Below are positions 38,271 to 48,720 of a DNA stretch of 64,000 bases, one piece after another. The position numbers and the translations under genes are program-made. How positions within the stretch are numbered: position 1 is the first letter of the stretch; every line of letters starts with the position of its first letter. The stretch spans positions 124,001 through 188,000 of the forward strand of contig CANLRB010000002.1 in assembly GCA_947493455.1 (NCBI GenBank), given 5' to 3'. Origin of the DNA: an uncultured Pseudoalteromonas sp. (lineage in GTDB: Bacteria > Pseudomonadota > Gammaproteobacteria > Enterobacterales > Alteromonadaceae). The notes under the pieces were generated by a model, which saw only the letters and a program-made list of their open reading frames with translations, did no database searches and was not told the DNA's origin.

Positions 38271-38487
38271 GTTTCTCCGCAGCGCATTGAATCTATTTTT
38301 GCGCCGATTGTACACTATTTTCGAGACTGCGATGAACTATTAATTTCGAGTTTTAATTTTTTATTCTAAGAATTGAAATATTAGGTTCAAAATTACTAAA
38401 AATTTGGATAGAATCCGATTTAATAAGTTAAAAATTTTTAAGACGTCTTCAATAAAGCTACTTTTTAGTCTTTTTTATATTTATGGG

Positions 38488-38516
38488 TTGCGTATTTATA
38501 CAAATTAGCGTAGACT
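38488..38516 (+). promoter_or_regulatory. Candidate sigma-70 promoter of rplU-rpmA
   Basis: TTGCGT and TAGACT are separated by 17 bases in the 307-base gap between ispB and rplU. The rest of the gap is AT-rich with nothing else recognised. The -10 box is imperfect, so this is only a candidate. Confidence 0.35.
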
Positions 38517-38577
38517 TCGCGCCCTATTGAAGAATATTAAGTTGCGTCGATTTGAGGGCGCACATACGGAGTTAATT

Positions 38578-38889
38578 ATGTACGCGGTTTTCCAAAGTGG
38601 TGGTAAACAGCACCGTGTGACTGAAGGTCAAACAATTCGTCTAGAAAAGTTAGACGCTGAAACGGGTGCAGCAGTTGAATTTGATAAAGTTTTACTTGTT
38701 GCTAACGGTGAAAAAATTGAAATCGGTGCACCGTTCGTAAATGGCGGTAAAGTAACAGCTGAAGTTGTTTCTCATGGTCGTGGCGAGAAGGTTAAGATTG
38801 TTAAATTTAGACGTCGTAAGCATTCACGCAAGCAAATGGGTCACCGTCAGTGGTTCACTGAAGTTAAAATCACTGGCATTAACGCTTAA
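38578..38889 (+). CDS. rplU: 50S ribosomal protein L21
   Basis: A 103-residue protein starting [18 protein letters not shown] and ending VKITGIN-A, with [19 protein letters not shown] binding 23S rRNA. The start at 38578 follows GGAGTTAATT. It is 17 bases upstream of rpmA. Confidence 0.98.
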   Translation: MYAVFQSGGKQHRVTEGQTIRLEKLDAETGAAVEFDKVLLVANGEKIEIGAPFVNGGKVTAEVVSHGRGEKVKIVKFRRRKHSRKQMGHRQWFTEVKITGINA

Positions 38890-38906
38890 TTTAGAGGAAC
38901 AGGTAG

Positions 38907-39164
38907 ATGGCACATAAGAAAGCAGCTGGTAGTACTCGTAACGGTCGTGATTCAGAAAGTAAACGCCTAGGTGTTAAGCGTTACGGTGGTGAGTCAGTAT
39001 TAGCGGGTAACATCATTGTTCGTCAACGTGGTACTAAGTTCCACGCTGGTACAAACGTAGGTATTGGTAAAGATCACACTTTATTTGCAACAGCGAACGG
39101 TAAAGTTCAGTTCGAGCAAAAAGGTCCTCTTAACCGTAAGTACGTAAGCATTATTGCTGAATAA
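38907..39164 (+). CDS. rpmA: 50S ribosomal protein L27
   Basis: An 85-residue protein, [20 protein letters not shown], with the typical [20 protein letters not shown]. It has no N-terminal cleavage extension. L27 reaches the peptidyl-transferase centre. It is co-transcribed with rplU and has a terminator right after. Confidence 0.99.
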   Translation: MAHKKAAGSTRNGRDSESKRLGVKRYGGESVLAGNIIVRQRGTKFHAGTNVGIGKDHTLFATANGKVQFEQKGPLNRKYVSIIAE

Positions 39165-39182
39165 TACATATCGTATTTTTTG

Positions 39183-39208
39183 AAAACCCCGCTTATGCGG
39201 GGTTTTTT
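39183..39208 (+). terminator. Terminator after rpmA
   Basis: AAAACCCCGC-TTAT-GCGGGGTTTT followed by T2 is a near-ideal intrinsic terminator. Confidence 0.95.
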
Positions 39209-39264
39209 GTTTTTAGGGGGCCATGTGAATATGGCTAATCCCTGATATAATTAAGAAAGTTTAA

Positions 39265-40440
<1,176 letters not shown>

Positions 40441-40442
40441 TT

Positions 40443-40469
40443 AAAAAAGGTGCAATAGCACCTTTTTTT
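40443..40469 (+). terminator. Terminator after obgE
   Basis: AAGGTGC-AATA-GCACCTT with A6 before and T7 after, directly behind the obgE stop. Confidence 0.92.
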
Positions 40470-40513
40470 ATATTGCACTAATAATAATTAACTAGTATAA
40501 AAGTATTGTTTTT

Positions 40514-40999
40514 ATGAAGATTTCACTAATCGCCGCAATGGCAAATAATCGAATAATTGGCAAAGATAATGACATGCCGTGGCACCTTCCAGCCGATCTC
40601 AAACACTTTAAAAAAATCACATTAGGCAAGCCTGTACTAATGGGACGAAAAACCTATGAGTCAATCGGTAGGCCTTTGCCCGGCAGAAGAAATATCGTTT
40701 TGAGTCGCAACGCTGATTTACATATTGAAGGTGTTGAAGTTATTGATAGTATTGATAAACTTGGCTCTTTATTGACTGATGTTGATGAGCTGATGGTGAT
40801 CGGAGGTGGTCACATTTATAACGCATTTTTGGCAAAGGCTGATATACTTTATTTGACACACATTGATCTCGATGTAGAGGGAGATACGCAATTTCCTGAT
40901 TATGAAGGTGTTGCTAATTGGCGAGTAGTTGAACAGCAGGTTTGTGAACCAGATGACAACAATCCGTACTCATATCGGTTCGTAAAATATAGTAAATAA
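40514..40999 (+). CDS. folA: Dihydrofolate reductase
   Basis: A 161-residue enzyme reducing dihydrofolate with NADPH. MKISLIAAMANNRIIGKDND, MPWHLPADLKHFK with the conserved Trp and acidic residue, the MGRKTYESIGRPLPGR NADPH loop and VIGGGHIYNAFL are all canonical chromosomal type I DHFR motifs. No resistance-type features are seen. Confidence 0.97.
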   Translation: MKISLIAAMANNRIIGKDNDMPWHLPADLKHFKKITLGKPVLMGRKTYESIGRPLPGRRNIVLSRNADLHIEGVEVIDSIDKLGSLLTDVDELMVIGGGHIYNAFLAKADILYLTHIDLDVEGDTQFPDYEGVANWRVVEQQVCEPDDNNPYSYRFVKYSK

Positions 41000-41082
41000 G
41001 AATTAGATTGTTGTAAAATTCATTACTTATTGTTAGACTTCTGCTCAGTTATTAAGTTAAAAGTATTACAAGGGTGTTTTTT

Positions 41083-41457
41083 ATGAAGTTATCTACAGTT
41101 GCTTTTGCTATTTCAGTGTCTGCAGTTGCGTTACTCTCATCAGGTCAGGCTAGTGCAAATGCGCAGCTAGCAGCTTCGTTGTGTGACTATGTTGCCGCTG
41201 ACGATAAAAGCCGAATTCGCAAAAAGTTGAAAGAATCTCGTGTAAAGCTGAGAAACATTTTTGACGGTGTAAGTTGCGGTGGTAACAATTTGATTCGCCA
41301 TGCAGTCGTGAATAACGCGGTTAAATCAGGTACCTTTATTGTTAAGCAAATGCCAAAAGGCGCATTGGCGTCAAATGGTGATGCAGACTGGGCTGATGCG
41401 AATGGGCACTCAGGTTCTGAAATCATTGCTGCATTAAAAACACGAGCAGGTATTTAA
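41083..41457 (+). CDS. DUF3718 family exported protein
   Basis: A 124-residue protein with a signal peptide (cleavage near ASA-NA). The mature part has AASLCDYVAADDKSRIRKKL, NIFDGVSCGGNNLIRHAV and a final TRAGI, matching DUF3718 of Alteromonadales as I recall it. Two cysteines may pair in the periplasm. ATG 41083 is preferred with AAGGGTG upstream. Function is unknown. Confidence 0.75.
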   Translation: MKLSTVAFAISVSAVALLSSGQASANAQLAASLCDYVAADDKSRIRKKLKESRVKLRNIFDGVSCGGNNLIRHAVVNNAVKSGTFIVKQMPKGALASNGDADWADANGHSGSEIIAALKTRAGI

Positions 41458-41781
41458 TCGTTAAATAACGATAGTCTCTGTGTGAAACCGAGCCTTTGTG
41501 AAAGCAGAGGCTTGTGACCCTCCTTTTGTGCTTATTCTCTGATTCTCCAAAGCCCTGAATTTAATTACTAATCATTCCTTCTAAATAGCTAGTACAATTT
41601 AAATTACTCGATCAGTAATCTTGAGTTCCCCATCGCTTTTGTTAAACAGGCAACGAGTACAATAGAATCGGAAAGCGCAATATACCCATTTCATTAGGTG
41701 CCGAAAAAGAGGGATTAATGACTATAAAAAGTCCGTTTAGTCTGAAAAGTGCGCAAACAGTACTTTTTACTAAAAAAACAC

Positions 41782-41809
41782 TTTACCTTTAGTGATTCCT
41801 CATTATAAT
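41782..41809 (+). promoter_or_regulatory. Promoter of the tRNA-Trp gene
   Basis: TTTACC and a perfect TATAAT are separated by 16 bases and lie 14 bases before the mature tRNA 5' end, suitable for a strong stable-RNA promoter. Confidence 0.7.
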
Positions 41810-41822
41810 GCGTCGTCATTGC

Positions 41823-41899
41823 AGGGGCGTAGTTCCAATTGGTAGAACAGCGGTCTCCAAAACCGACGGTTGGGAGTTCGAATCTCTCCGCCCCTGCCA
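41823..41899 (+). tRNA. tRNA-Trp (CCA anticodon)
   Basis: The acceptor stem AGGGGCG/CGCCCCT closes perfectly. The anticodon arm GCGGTCTCCAAAACCGA exposes CCA, reading UGG. The T arm GGGAG-TTCGAAT-CTCTC is intact. The discriminator base is G and CCA is encoded. Two decayed copies of the 3' half follow downstream. Confidence 0.97.
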
Positions 41900-41990
41900 C
41901 TTCTTTTTTATATTCTTTTTTTAATTACTTCCTAAACTTAAATAATTATTTATCTTATTGATAAAAATAGAACATTTTAATTAAAAAAAA

Positions 41991-42049
41991 CAGCGGTCTC
42001 ACTCTTAAACTCGCAACGGTTGGGAGTTCGAATCTCTCCGCCCCTGTCA
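41991..42049 (+). repeat. Decayed copy 1 of the tRNA-Trp 3' half
   Basis: CAGCGGTCTC is followed by a changed anticodon loop (ACTCTTAAACTCGCAACGG in place of CAAAACCGACGG), and then the T arm and acceptor 3' strand are nearly identical to the tRNA up to CCCCTG. No 5' half is present, so it is not a tRNA. It starts 143 bases after the matching point of the real gene. The gap to the protease gene at 42464 contains this copy, a second copy and AT-rich sequence only. Confidence 0.85.
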
Positions 42050-42156
42050 TTTCTTCTTATCTTCTAAATAACTTCACCTATTTCAATTTATTTACAAATT
42101 CTTTTTATTGCTAAATAGTTATTTATTTTTTATTCAATCATTATCTAGACAAAAAA

Positions 42157-42213
42157 CAGCTGTCTCTCTCTTAAACTCGCAACGGTTGGGAGTTTGAGTC
42201 TCTGTCCCCCACC
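42157..42213 (+). repeat. Decayed copy 2 of the tRNA-Trp 3' half
   Basis: It shares with copy 1 the altered loop CTCTTAAACTCGCAACGG and shows more change in the T arm (TTTGAGTCTCTG). It lies 166 bases after copy 1. Copies 1 and 2 therefore derive from each other or from one altered ancestor, not separately from the intact tRNA. Confidence 0.8.
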
Positions 42214-42463
42214 ACTTCATTTTAAGCTTCCTCACTTCTTAAGTTTTATTTATAAATACTTACTCTTATGAAGCTATTTAAAAAAGTTTAATATGTTCTA
42301 TTTTTTTATATCCAAGACGAACTTTATAAATTAAGATTGAACTCTGAAATTGAATATAACTCATTTATTTAAATGAAAATTCAAAGGAACTGAGAGTGAT
42401 TGTACACTGGAAACTGCTGTCTGTTAGTTCCTAATTTTGCTCAGAATTAACAGGGACTCATTG

Positions 42464-44476
42464 ATGTCGAAATTTAAAAAAATATTATTATCATCGTGCA
42501 TTTCTGCACTTCTACCAGCCGCAGCATTAGCAAATACAAGTTTAAACCTTACTAGTGAACATCTGCACTTAGAGAGTGAAACTGTGAATAATGAGACAGT
42601 TGTTAGCTGCTTACTTTGGGATACAGATGATCAACAACAAGTTGTTCCATCTGGTACTTATCGTTGGAATTACGCCTCTGATTTAGGTACTTCTGTTACA
42701 ATTAATTATGCTTTTCGAAATTCAAACATTGGTTATTACGATGCACAATTTGCAATGCAACGTGATTTCACGACTGATGAAGAAGATGCTATTAAATTAG
42801 CAATGAAAGGTATTAGCGAAGGTGTTGGTGTAACATTTAATGAAGTTTTTACTGCTTCAGAAGCTGATTTTATGTTTTTTATTGGTCATATTGGTGATGG
42901 TGCTGCTTATCCACCATCTAATAATGTTGATGCAGCAGAAGTTCGTCATATTAAGTTGAGTGGTGATACTACCCTTACATATTTTGATCCAAGTCGTGGT
43001 TCAGATTACGGCATTTATGATAATTACAAAACAGCTTATGCAAAAGGAATGACTACAGTAATTCATGAGTTAGGTCACCTTCTAGGTCTAAAGCATCCTT
43101 TTGATGGTGATAAAAAATTACCTGAAGATTATAACAACCTCTTTTTTACAGTAATGGCATATAATTCAGGTTGCTCAACTTCTGATTGTTTTTCACCTAC
43201 TAGTTTGAAAAAAATGGATATAACAGCTTTACAATATTTATATGGTAAGTCAGAACAATCTGTCAATGCTGGCAATGATATTCATAGTTTTGATGATTCT
43301 TATGATTTCCATCAAATGTTAATTGATACTGATGGTCATGATGAAATTAGCTTAGCAAACTCTACTCGCGATAGTGTCATTGATTTACGTCCAACAGCGT
43401 TTAGTTCAGTTGCACCTAACCCTTCATTTGCAGTCGACGCAGATCTTGAGCCTCTTGGACGTACATACAATAACTTCGCTATGCATGTAGATAGTAAAAT
43501 TGAAGACGCTACAGGCGGTGAAGGTAATGATGAATTAATCGGTAACGCACTGATGAATGAATTGTCGGCTGGTATTGGTGATGATTTTCTAAAAGGGTTG
43601 GAAGAAAATGATGCGTTAGATGGTGGTGAAGGTACTGATACAGCCGTTTATATAAACAATAAAGCTGACTATAAAGTTGAAATTAACTCAGATCACGTTG
43701 TAGTAACTGCAAATGTTACGAATGAAGGTATTGATACGCTGGTAAATATTGAATACATCCAATTTGCAGATGAAACAATAACTGTAAATTTGGCACCCGT
43801 TATTGAAGTTGAAAATCAAGAAGTATTAAGCGGTTCTTCTGTTGAAATGGTTGTTACTGCGACTGATGCTGAAGGTGATACATTAAATTTTGCATGGCTT
43901 CAAAAAAACGGAATTGAAGTTGAATTATCAGGAGGTACAACTGACATAGCTTCATTTACTGCACCTCGTGTAAATGAGGATTCAGTTTTAACTTTTGATG
44001 CAATGGTTAATGATCCATACACACTAGTCACTGACACTGTAAGTGTTACAATTAAAGCAAATAACGCTCCTGTATTAGACGATATTGCGGATCAATCGCA
44101 GGATGAAAATAAATCTGTTTCTTTATCCGCTTCTGCGACTGATGTTGAAGGTGATGAAATTAGCTATAGGTGGGAACAAACAGGTGGAACTACAGTAACT
44201 TTATCCAATAGTAATACCGAAAATGCTTCTTTTACAGCTCCTGCTGTAACTGCCGATGAAATACTAACTTTTACTGTTTATGCTTCTGATGGTATGGCAG
44301 AAACTAATACAACAGCTAATGTAACTGTTAAAAATGTTGCTAGCACCAACACGGGTGGTGGAGTAGATAACAACGGAAATGGTGATTCTGGAAGCTCTGG
44401 TGGTGGCTCTATGAGCTGGTTAATATTCGCATTATCTTCAATTGTATTTTTCAGAAGAAAAGCAACAAAAGGGTAA
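42464..44476 (+). CDS. M10/serralysin-like zinc metalloprotease with GlyGly-CTERM tail
   Basis: A 670-residue exported protease. The start at 42464 has AGGGA upstream and a signal peptide ending ALA-NT. The zinc site is HELGHLLGLKH (His201, Glu202, His205, His211), with a Met-turn in VMAYNSG. It continues with RTX-like glycine-rich repeats (about 350-400, GGEGNDELIGN and GGEGTDTAVY), two Ig/PKD-like domains and a GlyGly-CTERM end: GSSGGGSMSWLIFALSS, then FFRRKATKG. Export by type II secretion with rhombosortase processing is inferred. Codons are richer in A and T than those of its neighbours, and it follows tRNA-Trp debris, which hints at transfer. Confidence 0.92.
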   Translation: MSKFKKILLSSCISALLPAAALANTSLNLTSEHLHLESETVNNETVVSCLLWDTDDQQQVVPSGTYRWNYASDLGTSVTINYAFRNSNIGYYDAQFAMQRDFTTDEEDAIKLAMKGISEGVGVTFNEVFTASEADFMFFIGHIGDGAAYPPSNNVDAAEVRHIKLSGDTTLTYFDPSRGSDYGIYDNYKTAYAKGMTTVIHELGHLLGLKHPFDGDKKLPEDYNNLFFTVMAYNSGCSTSDCFSPTSLKKMDITALQYLYGKSEQSVNAGNDIHSFDDSYDFHQMLIDTDGHDEISLANSTRDSVIDLRPTAFSSVAPNPSFAVDADLEPLGRTYNNFAMHVDSKIEDATGGEGNDELIGNALMNELSAGIGDDFLKGLEENDALDGGEGTDTAVYINNKADYKVEINSDHVVVTANVTNEGIDTLVNIEYIQFADETITVNLAPVIEVENQEVLSGSSVEMVVTATDAEGDTLNFAWLQKNGIEVELSGGTTDIASFTAPRVNEDSVLTFDAMVNDPYTLVTDTVSVTIKANNAPVLDDIADQSQDENKSVSLSASATDVEGDEISYRWEQTGGTTVTLSNSNTENASFTAPAVTADEILTFTVYASDGMAETNTTANVTVKNVASTNTGGGVDNNGNGDSGSSGGGSMSWLIFALSSIVFFRRKATKG

Positions 44477-44489
44477 ATTAGTTTTACAG

Positions 44490-44516
44490 AAAAGCCGCCT
44501 TAAATCGGGCGGTTTT
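44490..44516 (+). terminator. Terminator of the metalloprotease gene
   Basis: AAAGCCGCC pairs with GGCGGTTTT (one G-T pair), with TTAAATCG in the loop and T5 at the end. Confidence 0.85.
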
Positions 44517-44668
44517 TCTCCAGTTTCTAAATTAAGAGTTGACAGAAAACAAAGAGGCTGCTTTTTGAAGTTTAAAGCGGTTCGTAATTCAAAGCACTAT
44601 GCTTATATATTTACCCGTAATCATAATCTTGATATCCTCTTAATTATGCCAATGTCGATACATCGATC

Positions 44669-44929
44669 ATGAATCACCTTTTAGCCACTGTTTTTGAAAT
44701 ACAGCCTCTACAGCTCAAGAAAAGCTATCGCAGAGCGAGTGATGATGAGTTGACTGCTTTTTATAATGATCTCGCTTTAGTATTACCTAATATTTCTGTG
44801 AACCGCAGTGGGGCAGAGCTCGTTGAGTACGATGTCACTAGTCATACCGCGACAGTGCCTCAGAAAATTAATACAGAGCAAAAACGCGTACTTTGGAAAC
44901 AAATTCAGGCTCAACTTGATGAAGATTAA
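44669..44929 (+). CDS. Possible short HolD-like protein (DNA polymerase III psi)
   Basis: An 86-residue protein in the position normally held by holD, immediately upstream of rimI with an 11-base overlap. Its end, KRVLWKQIQAQL, resembles the LWQQI helix at the HolD C-terminus. The N-terminal HolD motif that binds the chi subunit is not evident and the protein is shorter than usual (about 130 aa). The call rests mainly on context. Confidence 0.4.
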   Translation: MNHLLATVFEIQPLQLKKSYRRASDDELTAFYNDLALVLPNISVNRSGAELVEYDVTSHTATVPQKINTEQKRVLWKQIQAQLDED

Positions 44930-45362
44930 TCCTATTTCACCGTCTGATATTGAATCTGTGATGCGTGTTGAGCGCGAATGTCATGAATTTCCATGGAGTG
45001 AAAAAACGCTTTCTACAAGCCTTACAGGGCGTTATTTTAGTGGAGCTTTAGACCTAAATCATGGTGACATTGGCGCGTTCTATATTGCGGAGCAAGCAGG
45101 TCCTGATATTACGTTAATGGACATTTGTGTAGCACCTCAGTATCAGGGGTTAGGTTATAGCAAACTCTTAATGAAAGAATTAATACAACAGGCGCAAGCG
45201 CGCACTGCTGAAAATATTTTCCTTGAGGTAAGGGCGGGAAATACCCCTGCGATTAATTTATATAAAGCCTTTAACTTTTGTGAAGTTGGAATTCGTAAAA
45301 ATTACTACCCAGCTAAAGATGGTAAAGAAGATGCTATTTTAATGGCTTGCGCTCTTATCTAA
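44919..45362 (+). CDS. rimI: Ribosomal protein S18-alanine N-acetyltransferase
   Basis: A 147-residue GNAT enzyme acetylating the N-terminus of ribosomal protein S18. The start MKINPISPSD at 44919 overlaps the upstream gene. ECHEFPWSEKTL, the acetyl-CoA loop region APQYQGLGYSKLLM and LEVRAGNTPAINLYKAFNF with ..GIRKNYYP are canonical RimI. It converges with the hybrid kinase gene with a 24-base overlap. Confidence 0.95.
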   Translation: MKINPISPSDIESVMRVERECHEFPWSEKTLSTSLTGRYFSGALDLNHGDIGAFYIAEQAGPDITLMDICVAPQYQGLGYSKLLMKELIQQAQARTAENIFLEVRAGNTPAINLYKAFNFCEVGIRKNYYPAKDGKEDAILMACALI

Positions 45363-48008
45363 ATTCAAAATAAACACAATTGCTTGCTCGAGTTTGAGTA
45401 CTTGATAATCAAGTGCCTGTTCGTCGTGTTTCTTAATACAGCTCTCTAACTCGCTAGCCGCATCACTAATGTGTGTAAAGCCAAAACAACCTGCGCTGCC
45501 CTTAATGCTATGTGCAAGTGCCATGAGCTCGTTAACATCGCCTGATTTGTAGGTCTCGGTTATTTCTTCAAGTAATTCTGGTAATTTAGCCTTATAGTTT
45601 TCGCTTATCTGTTTAAAGCGTTCGCCTTGGAAAAGCTCTTCCCAGTTGTTATCAGACGGTCTTTCGAGTGCCAAGTAGTATTGTAATGTTTGCTCTAGTT
45701 GGTGTTGGTCAATTGGTTTGGCTAGAGCCTGGTTACAACCTGCCTCTAAATAACTGTCGACATCATTTTTCATTACGTTTGCAGTTAATGCGACAATAGG
45801 GCCGTCGAAGGCCGCATCTCTTAACATTTGAGTCGCTTCTAAGCCTCCCATGACTGGCATTTGCATGTCCATTAAAATTAAGTCGTAATCATTTACAAGT
45901 GCTTTTTCAACGGCTTCAGCACCATTATTGGCAAAGTCCGGCTCAAGTCCCCATTGCGCTAACAATAGCTGAATTAACTCTTGGTTATCTTGGTTATCCT
46001 CGGCAACGAGAATATTCGCATCGAATTGGCTGATCTCACTTGGTTGTTGAACCGTGTTAATCTCGGCAAGCTGACTTGAATTTGAAATCAGCTTGATGTC
46101 TTTATTGGCATTATTTGCCGCGAAAGTTACTTCAAAGGTACTGCCGGCACTTAATTGACTATCTATATGAATATCGCCACCGAGAAGTTGTGTCAGGTTA
46201 TGTGAAATACATAAGCCCAAACCAGTGCCACCAAACTTTCGGGTGGTTGATAAATCAGCTTGTTCAAAAGGTCTAAACGCACGTGCGACTGCCTGCTCTG
46301 ACATACCGATTCCGCTATCGATTACGTCAAACGCTATTTTATCGCTATGTTGTGCATATCTTACCTTTAGCGTGACATTACCCTGCTCAGTAAACTTCAC
46401 TGCGTTACTGCATAAATTGAGCAATACTTGTTTTACACGGGTTAAATCGCTATGAAAACGCTCTGGTAACGGAAAATTGATATCCACGTTAAATTCGAGC
46501 TGCTTGGCTGATGCCATCGGTTCAATAACCGAACTAATATCATTGATTAGGGGGATTAATTCAAGCGGTAGGCATTCAACTTCGAGCTTTTCAGCCTCAA
46601 TTTTTGATAAATCCAATATATTATTAATTAGCTCAAGCAAGTGCTTTGAATTTCGTAATACAGTCGATAGATAAGCTGCTTTTTTGTTGTTTTCTTCTTG
46701 CGCTAAAATATTTTCGGTAAAGCCCATTATAGCAGTCAGTGGAGTGCGTATTTCATGGCTCATATTCGCTAAAAAACGACTTTTAAGGTGGTTTGCTTGT
46801 TCGGCTTCGGTAATGGCAACTTCAAGTTGTTGGTTAATTTTTGCAATTGCTTGGGTACGTGCTGAGACCTTCTCTTCTAAGTGTTCGCGATAATCTAAAA
46901 GTTGCGTTTGGTAGTGTTTTATTTGACTTACCATATGATTAAAATCTTGAAATAAAACACCTATTTCGTCTTGTCGGTTTTGTGGTAGGACAACGTTTAG
47001 GTCACCATCGCCGACTTGATGACTCGCGCGCCCGAGCATTGCAATAGGTGAGAGCAAGAGGTAGCGTAATACAATAAAAATGATACCTGGTAAGATGATA
47101 AAAGAGCTCGCGATCATGACCGCGGTATAAATACTGATTGTTTTACCCGATTTATAGAGCTCTTCTTTTGCGACAGCTGCAACATAGAATAAGTTATGGG
47201 GCATATGCTTGACGATGATCATCCTGTCTTTTTGGTCAATACTTTGCAGTTTAAGCTCGCGAAACATCTTGGTTTTTGCTTGGTGAGTCAGTTGCTCTAG
47301 TTCATATTCGGTTAAATGTTTACCTTGCAAACTTGCTGAACCGGAAAATAGAATTTTCCCCTCACTGTCGATAATAAAGTTAAATGAGTCATCAAATGGC
47401 GTGTTTATAACACTTGAGTTAAATTCTGATGGGTCTAAGTGGACGATGAGGTAGGCGATAAGCTCTGCCTGCCCAAGACTAAACTGCGTGCTAAATTGTT
47501 TATATGTTAAGTAAATTGATGATTGTCCAGCATCATTTTCAACAATAAACTGTTGTTGTAATTGATTGCTATTGTTAAGCTCATCAATAAAGGGGTATTG
47601 TATTGATTCTGTTGTAATATCTTGCGGCAAAAATGCGATAGATTGATTTTGAGGTGTGACCAGTTCAATACTGAGAATATCAGAGAATGACATCGTAAAA
47701 TGATTAAATTCTTCTAATACGGCATTTAATTCATCGGTTGCTTGTTGTTTGGTATGGAAACGTTTTGTGAGGTAATCATTGAGGGTTGGCGATTGCGACA
47801 GCAAGTCCATAATCGAATTATAAAGTTTTGTATAACTCTTTGTTTTTTGGGTTTGCTGGTCAACAAAGTTACTTACGATCGATTCGGCTTGGCGTTCGGT
47901 TGATTCGGTAACATTAATCAATGCAAAAACGCCAAGTAACGCTAAGGGCAGAATAACAAGTGGTGTTAAACAATATAAAAGCTTTATACTTAACTTGTTA
48001 TTCTTCAT
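45339..48008 (-). CDS. Hybrid sensor histidine kinase (HAMP-HisKA-HATPase-REC-HPt)
   Basis: An 889-residue inner-membrane kinase with membrane helices at about 10-31 and 292-320 enclosing a Cache-like periplasmic sensor. HAMP lies at about 320-372, followed by a coiled coil, HisKA with His418 (NMSHEIRTPLTAIMGF), HATPase (VIDSGIGMSEQ, FGGTGLGLCIS), a receiver with Asp714 (LILMDMQMPVMGG) and an HPt domain with His833 (LAHSIKGSAG). A phosphorelay to an unlinked response regulator is expected. Its divergent neighbour encodes a YfiR-like periplasmic protein, which may feed the sensor. Confidence 0.95.
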   Translation of the reverse strand: MKNNKLSIKLLYCLTPLVILPLALLGVFALINVTESTERQAESIVSNFVDQQTQKTKSYTKLYNSIMDLLSQSPTLNDYLTKRFHTKQQATDELNAVLEEFNHFTMSFSDILSIELVTPQNQSIAFLPQDITTESIQYPFIDELNNSNQLQQQFIVENDAGQSSIYLTYKQFSTQFSLGQAELIAYLIVHLDPSEFNSSVINTPFDDSFNFIIDSEGKILFSGSASLQGKHLTEYELEQLTHQAKTKMFRELKLQSIDQKDRMIIVKHMPHNLFYVAAVAKEELYKSGKTISIYTAVMIASSFIILPGIIFIVLRYLLLSPIAMLGRASHQVGDGDLNVVLPQNRQDEIGVLFQDFNHMVSQIKHYQTQLLDYREHLEEKVSARTQAIAKINQQLEVAITEAEQANHLKSRFLANMSHEIRTPLTAIMGFTENILAQEENNKKAAYLSTVLRNSKHLLELINNILDLSKIEAEKLEVECLPLELIPLINDISSVIEPMASAKQLEFNVDINFPLPERFHSDLTRVKQVLLNLCSNAVKFTEQGNVTLKVRYAQHSDKIAFDVIDSGIGMSEQAVARAFRPFEQADLSTTRKFGGTGLGLCISHNLTQLLGGDIHIDSQLSAGSTFEVTFAANNANKDIKLISNSSQLAEINTVQQPSEISQFDANILVAEDNQDNQELIQLLLAQWGLEPDFANNGAEAVEKALVNDYDLILMDMQMPVMGGLEATQMLRDAAFDGPIVALTANVMKNDVDSYLEAGCNQALAKPIDQHQLEQTLQYYLALERPSDNNWEELFQGERFKQISENYKAKLPELLEEITETYKSGDVNELMALAHSIKGSAGCFGFTHISDAASELESCIKKHDEQALDYQVLKLEQAIVFILNLDKSASH

Positions 48009-48132
48009 ATAATTCCATTAGGCGTTATTTATAAACATTTTAAATTTACCATAAATAAACTGTCAGGGCAGTCTATAATCTATTTAGGTTGCAACTTTTA
48101 ATTATATTGTACAAGGGGATGGTACGTAGCGC

Positions 48133-48642
48133 GTGAAAAAAAGGACTCATAATCTTTTACAGGTTGTAACTATGATAGCGTGCCTTTTTATGCCTTCGTT
48201 TTTGATGAGCATGGAGTTGCCTGCCAGCCTGCAAGTTGTCTTAATTAACAAGCTCATTCCCTTTGAAAAAAGTTTAGCAGCAAATTCCAATATTTCAGTA
48301 TTAGTTGTTGCTCAGCAAGATGTATTTCAAGCGTTTAAATTATTAAAAGTAAAACAGAAAAACTCGCGTTTTGGTGTGCTTGAGTTTGCCGAAAAGTTAC
48401 CTGAAAAACGTTATGACATTGTTTATATTAACGACCCAAAATTAATGAATCAGGCTAAAGTATACGGGCTTCGTCATTCATCTATGCTCGTGTCGGGCAT
48501 ACCAAGTAATGCAAAAAGTAATGTTTCTTTGGGGTTGGGTACTCGATATGGCAAGCCAAACTTTTTTATAAATAAAAGTTTGAGTGATGCGATGGGGGTG
48601 CAGTGGGATAATAAAATTATGAATCTTGCCGTGGTTTATTAA
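48133..48642 (+). CDS. YfiR-like (DUF4154-type) periplasmic protein
   Basis: A 169-residue exported protein; the start is GTG 48133, with the signal helix at about 8-27. The mature sequence (SLQVVLINKLIPFEKSL, VLVVAQQDVFQAFKLL, RYDIVYINDP, then VSLGLGTRYGKPNFFINKS) follows the order seen in YfiR/DUF4154 proteins, which in known cases regulate membrane-bound signalling enzymes from the periplasm. It is divergent from a hybrid kinase and convergent with a TonB-dependent receptor, a grouping seen in other Alteromonadales. The family call is moderately sure. Confidence 0.6.
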   Translation: MKKRTHNLLQVVTMIACLFMPSFLMSMELPASLQVVLINKLIPFEKSLAANSNISVLVVAQQDVFQAFKLLKVKQKNSRFGVLEFAEKLPEKRYDIVYINDPKLMNQAKVYGLRHSSMLVSGIPSNAKSNVSLGLGTRYGKPNFFINKSLSDAMGVQWDNKIMNLAVVY

Positions 48643-48720
48643 ACTAAGGCCTCTTTTCCAACGTTTAAAGTACCATACAGAATTGATCCATTCTTAACTC
48701 ATACCGCGTTATAACTTACC

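Noticed and set aside
40514-40999. DHFR as a trimethoprim-resistance gene
   Set aside because: It sits in the housekeeping block with its own promoter and standard chromosomal motifs, and no cassette features are near.
41715-41900. Reverse-strand 61-codon frame across tRNA-Trp (ERFELPTVGFGDRC...)
   Set aside because: It is the antisense translation of the tRNA gene, a well-known false protein.
41991-42213. The downstream tRNA-like copies as functional tRNAs
   Set aside because: They lack the 5' acceptor strand and D arm and have altered anticodon loops.
44442-44672. 76-codon forward frame downstream of the metalloprotease
   Set aside because: It overlaps the protease end and the terminator and has no ribosome site or recognisable sequence.
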